Source of the DNA: Filifactor villosus
Lineage (GTDB): Bacteria > Bacillota > Clostridia > Peptostreptococcales > Filifactoraceae
Length of the DNA stretch: 32,298 nucleotides
Direction of reading: 5' to 3'
NCBI RefSeq assembly: GCF_042652965.1
Contig: NZ_JBHSHL010000017.1
Coordinates: 1 to 32,298, forward strand
The notes beneath the pieces are model-generated. The model was not told the origin of the DNA. It saw nothing but the letters and a program-made list of their open reading frames with translations, and searched no databases. Shown here in pieces: positions 16,167 through 24,587 of this stretch; the first letter of the stretch is position 1; the number at the start of each line of letters is the position of its first letter. The position numbers and the translations under genes were made by a program.

Positions 16167-16218
16167 AATGAAATACCATTGATAATGGGAAAAACTATCG
16201 ATTATTTCCTGAAAAACA

Positions 16219-16247
16219 TTGACGAATGGGAAAAAAAAGATTATGTT
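16219..16247 (+). promoter_or_regulatory. Candidate feo promoter
   Basis: TTGACG (16219-16224), then 17 bases, then TATGTT (16242-16247), about 50 bases before the first feoA start codon. Confidence 0.5.
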
Positions 16248-16297
16248 ATAAGTAGGTTCAGATAAAAATCTGACGAAGGGAACAGGAGGTGCGTTAT

Positions 16298-16516
16298 ATG
16301 CCGATTTCTTTTGCAAGTGTGGGAGATACGCTCATTATCCTTGAGATAAGAGGAAGTGAAGAGACAAAACGTCATCTTGAAAGCCTCGGTTTTGTCAAGG
16401 GAGAGGTGGTAACAATCGTATCCAAGAATGCAGGAAATTTAATTATAGCAATCAAAGACAGCAGATTGGCAATCAACCACTCCATGTCGAGCAAGATCAT
16501 TGTCGAAAGCAGATGA
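16298..16516 (+). CDS. feoA: FeoA family protein (first copy)
   Basis: The 72-residue SH3-like protein is predicted to sit in the cytoplasm and modulate FeoB. The ATG at 16298 lies eight bases after AGGAGG (16284-16289), so the upstream GTG in the same frame is unlikely. The pattern TLIILEIRGSEETKRHLESL, then GFVKGEVVTIVSKN and an IAIKDSRLAINHSMSSKI-like end, fits FeoA. It is followed 48 bases later by a second, clearly diverged FeoA. Dual FeoA genes before feoB are common in anaerobic Bacillota. Confidence 0.85.
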   Translation: MPISFASVGDTLIILEIRGSEETKRHLESLGFVKGEVVTIVSKNAGNLIIAIKDSRLAINHSMSSKIIVESR

Positions 16517-16564
16517 TACGGATGGATAAGTAGGTTTGACATTATAAAGAGATGAGGTGAAAAA

Positions 16565-16786
16565 ATGAGAACATTGAACTTGGTAAAACCGGGAGAAACT
16601 GTTAAGGTTTCCAAAATACAAGGAGAAGGCGCAGTAAGAAGACGTATTATGGACATGGGCCTTACAAAAGGAACAGAGCTTTATGTCAGAAAAGTCGCTC
16701 CTTTGGGAGATCCTATCGAGATCACCGTAAGAGGCTATGAGCTCTCTATTCGGAAGTTCGATGCACAGATGGTATCTGTCGAATAA
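16565..16786 (+). CDS. feoA: FeoA family protein (second copy)
   Basis: This 73-residue SH3-like protein is more canonical than its neighbour: GETVKVSKIQGEGAVRRRIM, DMGLTKGTELYVRKVAPLGD, PIEITVRGYELSIRK. The latter is the classic FeoA C-terminus. The start follows GAGGTG at normal distance. It lies 56 bases before feoB and is surely co-transcribed. Sequence differences between the two FeoA copies suggest distinct tasks, for example one partnering FeoB and one regulatory, but that is inference. Confidence 0.92.
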   Translation: MRTLNLVKPGETVKVSKIQGEGAVRRRIMDMGLTKGTELYVRKVAPLGDPIEITVRGYELSIRKFDAQMVSVE

Positions 16787-16842
16787 GCGTTTCTTTTGAG
16801 GAGGAAAGTTGAGAATGATATTCAGTTTAAAGGAGGAGTAAT

Positions 16843-19011
16843 ATGTCGGTGCGTATTGCATTGGTAGGAAACCCCAACTCGGGGAAAACTACCTTATTTA
16901 ACGATCTGACAGGAGCGGCACAGTATGTTGGAAACTGGCCCGGAGTAACTGTCGAGAAGAAAGAGGGAAGGATAAAGTTCAATAAGGATGTCATTGTAAC
17001 CGACCTTCCGGGGATTTATTCTCTCTCGCCCTACACAATGGAGGAAGTTGTAAGTCGTAACTATATTTTGGAAGAAAGACCGGATGTAATTATCAACCTG
17101 GTCGATGCCTCCAACATTGAACGAAATCTTTACTTAACCACGCAGATATTGGAACTTGGAGTTCCTGTTGTCATCGCTTTGAACATGATGGATGTTATAG
17201 AAAAACGCGGAGACAAGATCAATGTGGCAAATATCTCCAAAAAACTTGGAGTTCCGGTTTTGGAGATGTCGGCACTTCGCTCTAAGGGAGTTAAAGAAGT
17301 CGTCGAAAAAGCAATTGAAGTCTCCAAGGATAAAAAAGCGGTTCCAAGCGGGATACCCATGGGAGCGACCTTGGAGAAAAACATAGAGGAACTGTCTTCG
17401 CTTATTGCAGACAAGGTCGATCCTGCTCAAAAAAGATGGTATGCGATCAAACTGCTTGAGAGAGATAAGGACATGCTCAGCCGACATAGTTTTTCCCAGG
17501 AAGTCTTGTCCGTCTCTTCGACAAAGAAGGAGCAGTTGGAAAAAGAGTTGGATGACGATATGGAAAGTATCGTGACCAACGAAAGGTATCAATATATTAC
17601 AGCCTTGATGGGCGAGACGGTCAAGAAGATGAAGGCGGGCGAGACAACATCCGACAAGATCGACAAGATCGTAACCAACCGCTTTTTGGCTCTACCCATC
17701 TTTGTAGCGGTAATGTTTTTTATTTACTATATTTCCATCTCTACCCTGGGAACAATGGGAACGGATTATGTCAATGACGTAGTTTTTGGAGAAAACGGAA
17801 TCCCCGGAGCGATATCGGGATTTTTGGAGAGTGTCGGGGTTAATCCTCTGTTGCACAGTTTGATTGTAGACGGCATCATAGGCGGAGTCGGTGCGGTATT
17901 GGGCTTTGTTCCTCAGATTGTGGTGCTCTACCTCCTTCTTGCAGCTTTGGAAGATTTCGGTTATATGGCGAGAATTGCCTTTATTATGGATAGGATCTTC
18001 CGCAAGTTCGGTCTTTCGGGAAAATCTTTCATCCCCATGCTCATCGGTACAGGTTGTTCCATCCCTGGAATTATGGGTACCAGAACGATCGAAGATGAGA
18101 AAGACAGACGGATGACGATTATCGTCACGAGCTTTATGCCCTGTTCGGCAAAACTTCCTATCATCGCACTGGTTTCCTATGCCCTCTTTGGGGGAGAATG
18201 GTGGGTGGCACCGGTGACTTACTTTGCTTGTATCCTAGGAATCATCGTATCGGGAATCATGTTAAAGAAAACCAAGGTGTTTTCCGGAGATCCCGCACCT
18301 TTTATTATGGAACTCCCTGCTTATCACGTGCCCAGTATCAAGAATGTTCTTCTGCACACTTGGGAGAGGGTAAAAGGCTTTGTCATTAAGGCGGGAACGG
18401 TCATCTTGTTGGCAACTGTCGTTTTGTGGGTATTGATGAGATTTACGCCGAGTTTTGAGCTCATTGAGTTTGAAGAAGCGGGAGAAAAATCCATTTTGGC
18501 TATTATTGGAACAGCGATTGCACCTATTTTTAAACCTTTGGGATTCGGAAGTTGGGAAGCAACGATTGCTACTTTCACGGGAATTATTGCAAAAGAACAG
18601 TTGGTATCGACCTTCGGTTTGATGACGAAACTCGGTGAAGTCGATCCGGAAGCTGTTGCGGAAAATGCTGAATTACTTGCCGTTACGGCAGGAATGTTTA
18701 CTTCGGTAGGGGCCTTCTCCTTCCTGCTGTTCAACTTGTTCTGTACTCCCTGTGTCGCTGCAGTGGGAGCTATTTCGAGAGAAATGAACAGCAAAAAATG
18801 GACCTTTATCGCCTTGGCTTATCAACTTGTGTTCGCCTATGCAGTATCTTTTGTGTTCTATCAATTCGGTGCACTCCTGCTTGAAGGCGCTTCTTTCTCT
18901 TTAGGAACTGTTCTTGCAGTATTGGTTTTCGTATATGGACTCTATCTGTTGTTTAGAAAGCCGAGAAAAGATTCACACAAGGAGCTTGATCTTGCAAGAC
19001 ATTCTGCATAG
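16843..19011 (+). CDS. feoB: Ferrous iron transport protein B
   Basis: FeoB is the GTPase-linked inner-membrane channel for Fe(II). The 722-residue protein starts after AAAGGAGG. The N-terminal G domain shows G1 GNPNSGKTT (9-17), G2 region GNWPGVTVEKK (30-40), G3 DLPG (54-57), G4 NMMD (114-117) and G5 SALRSKG (about 143). A helical spacer follows to about 280, then the membrane domain with two Gate motifs: GFVPQIVVLYLLLAALED with GTGCSIPGIMGTR, and CSAKLPII. A later LFCTPCVAA segment carries conserved cysteines. Length and order are standard. Oxygen-poor habitats, where iron is ferrous, favour this system. Confidence 0.97.
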   Translation: MSVRIALVGNPNSGKTTLFNDLTGAAQYVGNWPGVTVEKKEGRIKFNKDVIVTDLPGIYSLSPYTMEEVVSRNYILEERPDVIINLVDASNIERNLYLTTQILELGVPVVIALNMMDVIEKRGDKINVANISKKLGVPVLEMSALRSKGVKEVVEKAIEVSKDKKAVPSGIPMGATLEKNIEELSSLIADKVDPAQKRWYAIKLLERDKDMLSRHSFSQEVLSVSSTKKEQLEKELDDDMESIVTNERYQYITALMGETVKKMKAGETTSDKIDKIVTNRFLALPIFVAVMFFIYYISISTLGTMGTDYVNDVVFGENGIPGAISGFLESVGVNPLLHSLIVDGIIGGVGAVLGFVPQIVVLYLLLAALEDFGYMARIAFIMDRIFRKFGLSGKSFIPMLIGTGCSIPGIMGTRTIEDEKDRRMTIIVTSFMPCSAKLPIIALVSYALFGGEWWVAPVTYFACILGIIVSGIMLKKTKVFSGDPAPFIMELPAYHVPSIKNVLLHTWERVKGFVIKAGTVILLATVVLWVLMRFTPSFELIEFEEAGEKSILAIIGTAIAPIFKPLGFGSWEATIATFTGIIAKEQLVSTFGLMTKLGEVDPEAVAENAELLAVTAGMFTSVGAFSFLLFNLFCTPCVAAVGAISREMNSKKWTFIALAYQLVFAYAVSFVFYQFGALLLEGASFSLGTVLAVLVFVYGLYLLFRKPRKDSHKELDLARHSA

Positions 19012-19046
19012 TTCAAAAATAGAAGCGGATGGATTGGAGGTTTGAG

Positions 19047-19217
19047 ATGGCAAATGTGGTTACAGTTTTAATTTTGCTTCTTATTATAGGAGCAGCCCTC
19101 TATTATGTTCTTAAAAAGAATAAACAAGGCGGCTGTGCCGGTTGTTCGGGCGGTTGTTGCGGTTGCTCTATGGAAGAAAGAGAAAAACACGACGAAGCTA
19201 AGAATAAAAAGATTTGA
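19047..19217 (+). CDS. FeoB-associated cysteine-rich membrane peptide
   Basis: This 56-residue peptide is encoded 35 bases after feoB. The start at 19047 is preferred over the in-frame ATG at 19029 because GGAGG lies at 19035-19039. It has one membrane helix (VVTVLILLLIIGAALYYVL) and a Cys-rich cytoplasmic tail, GGCAGCSGGCCGCS, with five cysteines, then a charged end. It matches the small FeoB-associated Cys-rich proteins found next to feoB in Bacillota. A role in delivering or sensing iron or a cluster at FeoB is plausible but unproven. Confidence 0.88.
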   Translation: MANVVTVLILLLIIGAALYYVLKKNKQGGCAGCSGGCCGCSMEEREKHDEAKNKKI

Positions 19218-19222
19218 TAGAG

Positions 19223-19266
19223 AAAAACTCTTTTGTCTCTCCGGGAGAGACAAAAGAGTTTTTTTG
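19223..19266 (+). terminator. Strong terminator of the feo operon
   Basis: A perfect 19-base stem (19223-19241 with 19245-19263), three-base loop, an A-tract on the left and T-tract on the right. It begins six bases after the last stop codon and could act in both directions. Confidence 0.95.
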
Positions 19267-19770
19267 TATTTAAAAAACCACACATTAGATATGTGATTCC
19301 CAAAATGTTATACATTTAAACACGACATAAACAGCGGATACTTCCTCTTTGTTACACTATTTCCCGCTTAAAATCTCAGGAAAACGGAAGATATATTTAC
19401 CGGAAACATTTTGAGTAATCGTAGAATTTAAACTTTACGACCGGACAATTTTAATAGATAATCGTATAGAAAGCTCATATAGATAACCGGGTGATTAAAA
19501 CAGGTAATCGTATCAGAAACACATATCATTACCGAAAAACAACTCGGAGGATGATATGCTCCAAGGCGTTCAAATTGTCAATTCTAATAGATATCGGTAT
19601 CATGTTGTCTTCGATATCCACTTTTTCGATTTATAAACGAAGAGAAGAAATAAAACGGAATATCAATGTGTCAATATACCGGAGCTTATTTGACCTCTCC
19701 TTGAAGTAAGTAGAATATCGTAGAACAATCTTTGTTTTTATAGAGGAACATAGATCGGGAAAAACGGTTT
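19267..19770. other. Intergenic region with short degenerate repeats
   Basis: No gene is supported. Related segments occur here and elsewhere: AGATAACCGGGTGATTAAAA at 19481-19500 resembles AGATAACCGGTCAATGCAAC at 16099-16118, and CAATTCTAATAGATATCGG at 19578-19596 resembles 5379-5397. They may be remnants of a third intergenic repeat family. No clear terminator for the minus-strand lipoprotein was found. Confidence 0.4.
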
Positions 19771-20658
19771 TTAGGGAGTATTCGGCAAGGTACGATACTC
19801 CTTCAGAAGCTCTCCGTTTTCCATAATAAAGGGGCGTGCCATGTCTTGTCCCCAAGAGACATCATAGTATTTCATCAGATAGTCGTTAAGCTGTTGTTTG
19901 TCCTTGAAACGAACGATTTGGTAAGGGAGATCGAAGGAAAGTTTTTCGATAAAGGTATAGTTGTTTTTTTCCTTGATGAGAAGTCCGGTATGTCCGACAA
20001 ACAGATTGATATTTTCAGGATCGATTGTGTCATGAAATACGACAGAGATAACACTGACATCTTCGGGCAGGTTGTAGTGCAGACCGATTTTTTGATAATA
20101 GTCCTTCATCTTCTTTACATGGAGTTCAATATCCTGTGTGTTTTCGGTGGGAACTTGGTGATAATAGGTGTTGAACTTGTGCTGTTCGTCCAAATTAAAC
20201 TTTCCCGTGCTTTCGAGGGAGTTGTTGTCGAAGGGAAGGTTGGGAGGAATGTCTTTGTTTGCTTCGAGCTCAATTGCATCTTTGATCAGACCGAAGGTTG
20301 TAATTCGACAATTTTCTCCGATAAACTCGGGATTGGATTTTTCCCAAGCACTCGCAATGCTCATTTCGTCATAAGAAATGGGGACGGAAGCTACCTCTTT
20401 GTACTCCTTCCGCAAGTTGGGAATAAGAGCGTTGTAAGTTGCTACATCATTGAGGAACAGCTCGGCGCTTTCATTGCCGATTCGCCCTTTCAAGAGCTCT
20501 CGAACCTCATTTTGAGAGGTTTCTCCTACAATATTGTGATAGGAGACCGATGAGACAGCGGACGAGGCAGAAGAAGTATCAAAAGACTGTGTCTGTTTGT
20601 TGCCGGAACAGGCGGTAAAAAGGGAAAGTGTTACCAGAGCTAAAATAAACTTTTTCAT
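19771..20658 (-). CDS. DUF4300 family lipoprotein
   Basis: The 295-residue protein has a lipoprotein signal (MKKFILALVTLSLFTACSGN, lipid-modified Cys at 17), so it should be tethered outside the cytoplasmic membrane. The body matches the DUF4300 pattern as I know it: SYDEMSIASAWEKSNPEFIG, ENCRITTFGLIKD, VISVVFHDTIDPENINLFVG, HTGLLIKEKNNYTFIEKLSF, DLPYQIVRF, NDYLMKYYDVSW and ARPFIMENGELLKE. The His in FVGHTG and the Glu in FIEKL resemble a NlpC/P60- or transglutaminase-like pocket, but I would not assign catalysis. Start codon follows GGAGGTGG. A large hairpin lies directly upstream in the leader. Function unknown. Confidence 0.82.
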   Translation of the reverse strand: MKKFILALVTLSLFTACSGNKQTQSFDTSSASSAVSSVSYHNIVGETSQNEVRELLKGRIGNESAELFLNDVATYNALIPNLRKEYKEVASVPISYDEMSIASAWEKSNPEFIGENCRITTFGLIKDAIELEANKDIPPNLPFDNNSLESTGKFNLDEQHKFNTYYHQVPTENTQDIELHVKKMKDYYQKIGLHYNLPEDVSVISVVFHDTIDPENINLFVGHTGLLIKEKNNYTFIEKLSFDLPYQIVRFKDKQQLNDYLMKYYDVSWGQDMARPFIMENGELLKEYRTLPNTP

Positions 20659-20684
20659 AAAGAATCCACCTCCAAAAACAATTT

Positions 20685-20732
20685 GCCGAAATTATCTTCC
20701 CTGTCGATATCGACAAGGAAGATAATTTCGGC
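20685..20732 (-). promoter_or_regulatory. 48-base near-perfect inverted repeat in the DUF4300 leader
   Basis: GCCGAAATTATCTTCC (20685-20700) pairs with GGAAGATAATTTCGGC (20717-20732). The middle is itself a palindrome (TGTCGATATCGACA), leaving one C-A mismatch. On the minus strand it ends 27 bases before the start codon and is followed by AAATTGTTTTTGGAGG, so a T-stretch and then the ribosome site follow the stem. It may be a terminator for upstream transcription, an attenuator or an mRNA-stabilising stem. Confidence 0.75.
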
Positions 20733-21042
20733 TTTATAGGCATAATACTATGATACGGTTGAAATAGCTGAGATGTTAACTTTGTAAAGCTTGGGACAGA
20801 TGACGATTTCAAACGATATCAGCCGCAATACAATCAATGACAGTATAAAAATCTTATAGTTGACAAAGTTAATTTTATGATCTATTAAAATTGGCCATTT
20901 GAACACGTCCAATTGTGGCATTCTCCAACTTGTTTTTCGGTAATGACATATTATACATCACAGTTCAAACAGAGAATAGGATAAAGACGGATCACATCTT
21001 ATTTACGATTTCAACAGATAAGAAGTGTAACGTTTTGTGGAC
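20733..21042. other. Intergenic region between the two lipoprotein genes
   Basis: AT-rich, no gene supported. On the minus strand TTAACA and TATCAT spaced about 18 bases near 20749-20779 could be a promoter for the DUF4300 gene just upstream of the hairpin. The rest shows only short repeat-like motifs. Confidence 0.35.
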
Positions 21043-21717
21043 TTATTCCATAATAAGAATCTTTTCGGGTTGAAGAATCAAATTATCTTGGGCTTGAGCA
21101 GCGATCTGTTGCGGCCAAAACAGACACTTGTTTCCCTGTTTCAGGGTTTCTATACTTACATCCTCATAAGAAGGATAGGCTTTCAAAGAAGTTCCTTCTT
21201 CAAAATTCCATTTTATTCCGTCCGCTGTTGTAATAACAAAACCTTCGTCCTGTTTTTCAACACTTGCAACCGTTTGGTAGTTTGGAACGGTTCCTTGCTC
21301 GATGTTTGCGATAAGAATGTTTGCTGAGGTTTGAGGAGGTTGACTTGTCATAAAGGCAGGAGAAACCCAAGCATAAATCTCACTTCCTTCCTTCAAAACA
21401 TCCATAGGAAGGTTTTCTCCGGAAGCCGAATCGATTACGGGAGTGTCCTTGGTCGTATTTAAAATCAGCTTCATGGAAGAATCGGCATCGTTTAATTGCA
21501 TTTCGATTTGATTTGCATCCTGATCAATGGAGACAATGCTTCCCCATTGGAGAATGCTTTCTCCCATGGCGATGTCTTCATTTCCCATGTCGCCTTCCTG
21601 CTCGGTGGTTGTAGGGGCATCCGGAGCAGGAGTATCCGTGGTCTTTGTACCCTGGCAAGCTGCGAGGGAGACAGCTAACATTCCTACCAACATAAAGCCT
21701 GCTATTTTTCTTTTCAT
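21043..21717 (-). CDS. Hypothetical lipoprotein
   Basis: The 224-residue protein has a lipoprotein signal (MKRKIAGFMLVGMLAVSLAA then CQG; Cys at 21) and a Thr/Pro/Ala-rich acidic linker to about residue 50. After that comes a compact beta-rich domain containing GSIVSIDQDANQIEMQLNDA, NTTKDTPVID, LKEGSEIYAWVSPAFMTSQP, and an ILIANI segment. The strand pattern (value bound, set, chelated by a small domain) recalls OB-fold extracellular domains of unknown role in Bacillota. I do not recognise a named family. The start follows AAAGGATGA. It is a separate unit from the DUF4300 gene downstream on the same strand, 384 bases away. Confidence 0.7.
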   Translation of the reverse strand: MKRKIAGFMLVGMLAVSLAACQGTKTTDTPAPDAPTTTEQEGDMGNEDIAMGESILQWGSIVSIDQDANQIEMQLNDADSSMKLILNTTKDTPVIDSASGENLPMDVLKEGSEIYAWVSPAFMTSQPPQTSANILIANIEQGTVPNYQTVASVEKQDEGFVITTADGIKWNFEEGTSLKAYPSYEDVSIETLKQGNKCLFWPQQIAAQAQDNLILQPEKILIME

Positions 21718-22139
21718 ATTTAATCATCCTTTCATCATCTGTTGTTCGTTTTGGGCGGGAAAGTGTATTTTCCGACCTGAAAACGGAAGTGTCGATAAAA
21801 ACAATGCCTGCTTCTCCCTCTTTGTAGTGAAAAGAGGGAAAAACAAAACTTTATGTGTTATAAACTATCATAGACATATTGTAATTGCAATAAAAATGAC
21901 AAGACTGTAAATCTTTTGATACCGGATTGTTACCGAATTATCTTGTTTTTTATACAATTAGACAATTCTTTTGCAAAAATCACATAACTTTTATTTGTAT
22001 CAAACGATATATCGGGAATGATTTTTTCTGCTGTGGTCTTTCATGTTATATGCTTATATTCGCCTTGCTCTTCAAAATAAAACGTTTCAAGTCTGAAGAA
22101 GATGAGCTCATCGATATCAACTATTCAAATGGATAGTAA
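21718..22139. other. Intergenic region, AT-rich
   Basis: No gene supported. The right end (22110-22139, CGATATCAACTATTCAAATGG then ATAGTAAT-like sequence) resembles the right terminus of family-2 elements, probably a truncated copy. This sits at the 3-prime end of the yjjW gene. Confidence 0.35.
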
Positions 22140-22988
22140 TCAGATAATGAGAATATCGATTAAACCGTTCTGTTTTGCGATTTGCGAGAGGTCTTCCATA
22201 TATTCATCAGCAGGTGAATAGGATTGCAGAACTTGCTGACGGACACCTATCTGACGATAACGGATTAGCTTATAGCGAATGGAGGGATTTTTTTTTGCGA
22301 CATAAGAACTGATATCTGCAACGAGCCTTCGGTGGTCCTCAAGTTCGGGTACAATCACCGTTCTTATCTCAAAGAGCTTATCCTCCTCCAGGAGAAAGTC
22401 GAGGTTCTTTTTTACGATGGAAGGGTCTTTTCCGGTCAGCAAAAGGTGGGATTTCTTCTCCCAAGATTTGATATCGAGCATGGCTTTGTCGAACGAACTT
22501 ACAAATTTCTCCATCGAAGTTGTGTAAAGGGGGACTCCTCCGTTGGTATCAATGAAACAGGACAATTTGGGAAAGTGTTGTTTTACCGACTGAAACAATT
22601 CGATCAAGGCTCTGTGTTGGATCGTACATTCTCCTCCCGACACAGTGATCCCTGACAGGAAATGGACATAGCTCTCGATCTGAAGAAGGATCTCTTCCGA
22701 GGAGAGAGAACGAACCTTGGGGCTGCTGTTATGAGGGCAGACATTGATACAGGTATCGCAGTCTATGCAGAGTTCAGGTTGATGGATAACACGACCTTCC
22801 CGTAAGGAGAGAGCGTTTGTGGGGCAGTGTGTAACACAGACGCCGCAATGATTGCAAAGATTTATCGTTTCAGGGTTATGACAGTACAGGCAGTTGAAAT
22901 TACAGCCTTGCAAAAAGATGGCCATACGGTTTCCCGGGCCATCTACGCTGCTGAAAGGTATGATTTTGTTCACGTGCAATCTATTCAT
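22140..22988 (-). CDS. yjjW: YjjW family glycyl radical enzyme activase (radical SAM)
   Basis: It uses S-adenosylmethionine and a [4Fe-4S] cluster to install the glycyl radical on YjjI. The 282-residue start at 22988 (MNRLHVNKIIPFSSVDGPG) is chosen because it gives an eight-base overlap with yjjI and begins the family N-terminus; the longer frame from 23036 runs inside yjjI. The radical SAM motif is C29-x3-C33-x2-C36 (GCNFNCLYCHNPE). Two ferredoxin-like clusters follow, C45/48/51/55 and C74/77/80/84, as in other activases with an inserted ferredoxin domain. SVDGPG and TVSGGE (SAM-binding GGE) are also present. It is translationally coupled to its partner enzyme. Confidence 0.9.
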   Translation of the reverse strand: MNRLHVNKIIPFSSVDGPGNRMAIFLQGCNFNCLYCHNPETINLCNHCGVCVTHCPTNALSLREGRVIHQPELCIDCDTCINVCPHNSSPKVRSLSSEEILLQIESYVHFLSGITVSGGECTIQHRALIELFQSVKQHFPKLSCFIDTNGGVPLYTTSMEKFVSSFDKAMLDIKSWEKKSHLLLTGKDPSIVKKNLDFLLEEDKLFEIRTVIVPELEDHRRLVADISSYVAKKNPSIRYKLIRYRQIGVRQQVLQSYSPADEYMEDLSQIAKQNGLIDILII

Positions 22989-24480
22989 CGCCACGAACTC
23001 GTCTTTCCAGGATATGAGAATTTTCCCTGGCTCCAAGGCCGAAGACGACGGTCTGTTGGATGACCTGCTCCTTGTTATAGAGCTTGTCCATCTCGGACTT
23101 TTTCACAAGATAGCCCGTGATACGGATTACGTCGGCATCTCCTCCATAAAGGGAGAAGTAACGCATCCCTTCTTCAAAGGCTCCTTTGATGATATCGAGA
23201 ATAGATGAAGGATTTTTGCATGCGGTTTCATCAAAGGGAAAGATGTCTCCGATTCCGGATTTGAAGTATTTGTGAAAACGAGCCGTCTGTTTGATATGCA
23301 TGGGGAAGGACGGTTCATCTCCAATCGGTATTCGGCAGCCGGGGCTGATCCCGTGGTCTGTATCGATACCGACCTGAGCGTGCATCACATAGTGCCCGTC
23401 GGTGATCTCGCAATATTTTGCAGGTCTGTTATGGACGAGCTCCGTCATCTTTTCTATGATTTCGACACCCATATCATCTGCTTTTTTGCTGTGTCCGAAA
23501 CGATCTTCTTTTTTCTCAGCTCCGATAAAGTGGTTGACACATTCCGCCAAACCGACCATACCGAACATGCCGCTGAATTTTTTTCTGTCTATAAAACCTT
23601 CTTTTACGAGAAAACTGCTTTCAAAAAAGGTGCTTTCTTCAACCAGAAAACGGACTTTTTCGTCCATGAGATGAGCCATTTGTTCAATAGCGTCGGGAAG
23701 GACATTGCCCATAAAATCTTCGTAGTCCTTTGCCAAAGGAGCAAGCCTTGCAAGATTCATCCGTACCAAGGTATAAGCGCCTCCGCCGATGTTTAGACCG
23801 TTATAACAGCTTGCAATGGCATAGTCTCCGTCAAAGTCCTTTCGGAACATTTTGTCATTGGAAAAGCTCGGTTTTGCAACCTTGATAGAGGTTTCGATCG
23901 CAAGGGTGGCAAAGTCATCGGGGGTAATATCCTTATCGTATTTCAAAGTAATGTTGGGCGTCATCGTATTGAGTTCCTGAGTTGCCTTCAGAATCAATTC
24001 TCCCGCCACGGTCTTGTGAGGACCTATGTTTGCATGACAGAACGAATCGGTAATAGTTCGGTCAATATGCAGGAGAAGAAACTTGATGGCACGATAAGCC
24101 TCATCCACATCGTTTATAAAAGGTTCGAGAAGGGTATCGAGGTTTCCTACATAGACAGGGAAGGTCGTAATGGACGGAATGTGATGGTAAAGGATCATCA
24201 GATTGTTGGTCGCTTCCCAGATATCCTTTGGAGGTTGCAGTTCCAGAAACTCGCTTCCTTCCTTCATAAACTTCTCAAAATCCATAGTGATGTATCTTGG
24301 ACGATAGGGTGCACTCCCTTCAAAGAGATCACAGATCGCACCTGCATCCAGATATGCTTGAAGCTGCGGAGTGATTCGGAAAACATTGAGAGTATCTTCC
24401 GCCGCGTGAGCAAGAGCATTGACTTTTTGATGATAGGTTAATACAGGGTCTTTGATCAAAGACAGAATAACATCGGACAT
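22981..24480 (-). CDS. yjjI: YjjI family glycine radical enzyme
   Basis: This is a glycyl radical enzyme of unknown substrate (DUF3029/YjjI family), 499 residues, near the E. coli length. The radical Gly is probably G456 in VIRITGYLVKKSEMD, matching R-V/I-x-G-Y of the superfamily. The likely thiyl Cys is C225 in AIASCYNGLNIGGGAYTLVR. The C-terminus ends ERRVRGDE. Activity would be lost in air, fitting an anaerobe. The start follows GGAGGAAG on the minus strand. In E. coli yjjI and yjjW lie near the deo nucleoside genes, but no nucleoside genes are seen here, so this context gives no hint to the substrate. Two short palindromes lie upstream. Confidence 0.9.
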   Translation of the reverse strand: MSDVILSLIKDPVLTYHQKVNALAHAAEDTLNVFRITPQLQAYLDAGAICDLFEGSAPYRPRYITMDFEKFMKEGSEFLELQPPKDIWEATNNLMILYHHIPSITTFPVYVGNLDTLLEPFINDVDEAYRAIKFLLLHIDRTITDSFCHANIGPHKTVAGELILKATQELNTMTPNITLKYDKDITPDDFATLAIETSIKVAKPSFSNDKMFRKDFDGDYAIASCYNGLNIGGGAYTLVRMNLARLAPLAKDYEDFMGNVLPDAIEQMAHLMDEKVRFLVEESTFFESSFLVKEGFIDRKKFSGMFGMVGLAECVNHFIGAEKKEDRFGHSKKADDMGVEIIEKMTELVHNRPAKYCEITDGHYVMHAQVGIDTDHGISPGCRIPIGDEPSFPMHIKQTARFHKYFKSGIGDIFPFDETACKNPSSILDIIKGAFEEGMRYFSLYGGDADVIRITGYLVKKSEMDKLYNKEQVIQQTVVFGLGARENSHILERRVRGDE

Positions 24481-24525
24481 AACTTCCTCCTTTGTAACGA
24501 ATAAAACATTGTAACTTTCAATATA

Positions 24526-24541
24526 TTAAGGACGACCTTAA
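24526..24541. promoter_or_regulatory. Operator-like palindrome upstream of yjjI
   Basis: TTAAGG-ACGA-CCTTAA, a perfect six-base inverted repeat with a four-base spacer, 46-61 bases upstream of the yjjI start. It is a typical size for a dimeric repressor or activator site. The regulator is unknown. Confidence 0.45.
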
Positions 24542-24577
24542 CGACTTTAGACATTTAAAGGATCAAATACAATTACT

Positions 24578-24587
24578 CAAACGTTTG
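24578..24587. promoter_or_regulatory. CAAACGTTTG palindrome upstream of yjjI
   Basis: A perfect ten-base palindrome centred on CG, 98-107 bases before the yjjI start. LacI/CcpA-type operators are CG-centred palindromes, but the flanks do not fit the CcpA consensus. Confidence 0.35.

Noticed and set aside
22981..23001. C-terminal RRVRGDE of YjjI as the glycyl radical motif
   Set aside because: RITGYL about 44 residues from the end fits R-V/I-x-G-Y and the normal distance from the C-terminus far better.
22989..23036. Longer N-terminus for YjjW
   Set aside because: It would run 16 codons further into yjjI; the internal ATG at 22988 gives the normal family start and a short coupled overlap.
24578..24587. 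CcpA catabolite-repression site
   Set aside because: The palindrome is CG-centred, but the outer consensus positions (TG..., ...CA) do not match, so it is reported only as a palindrome.
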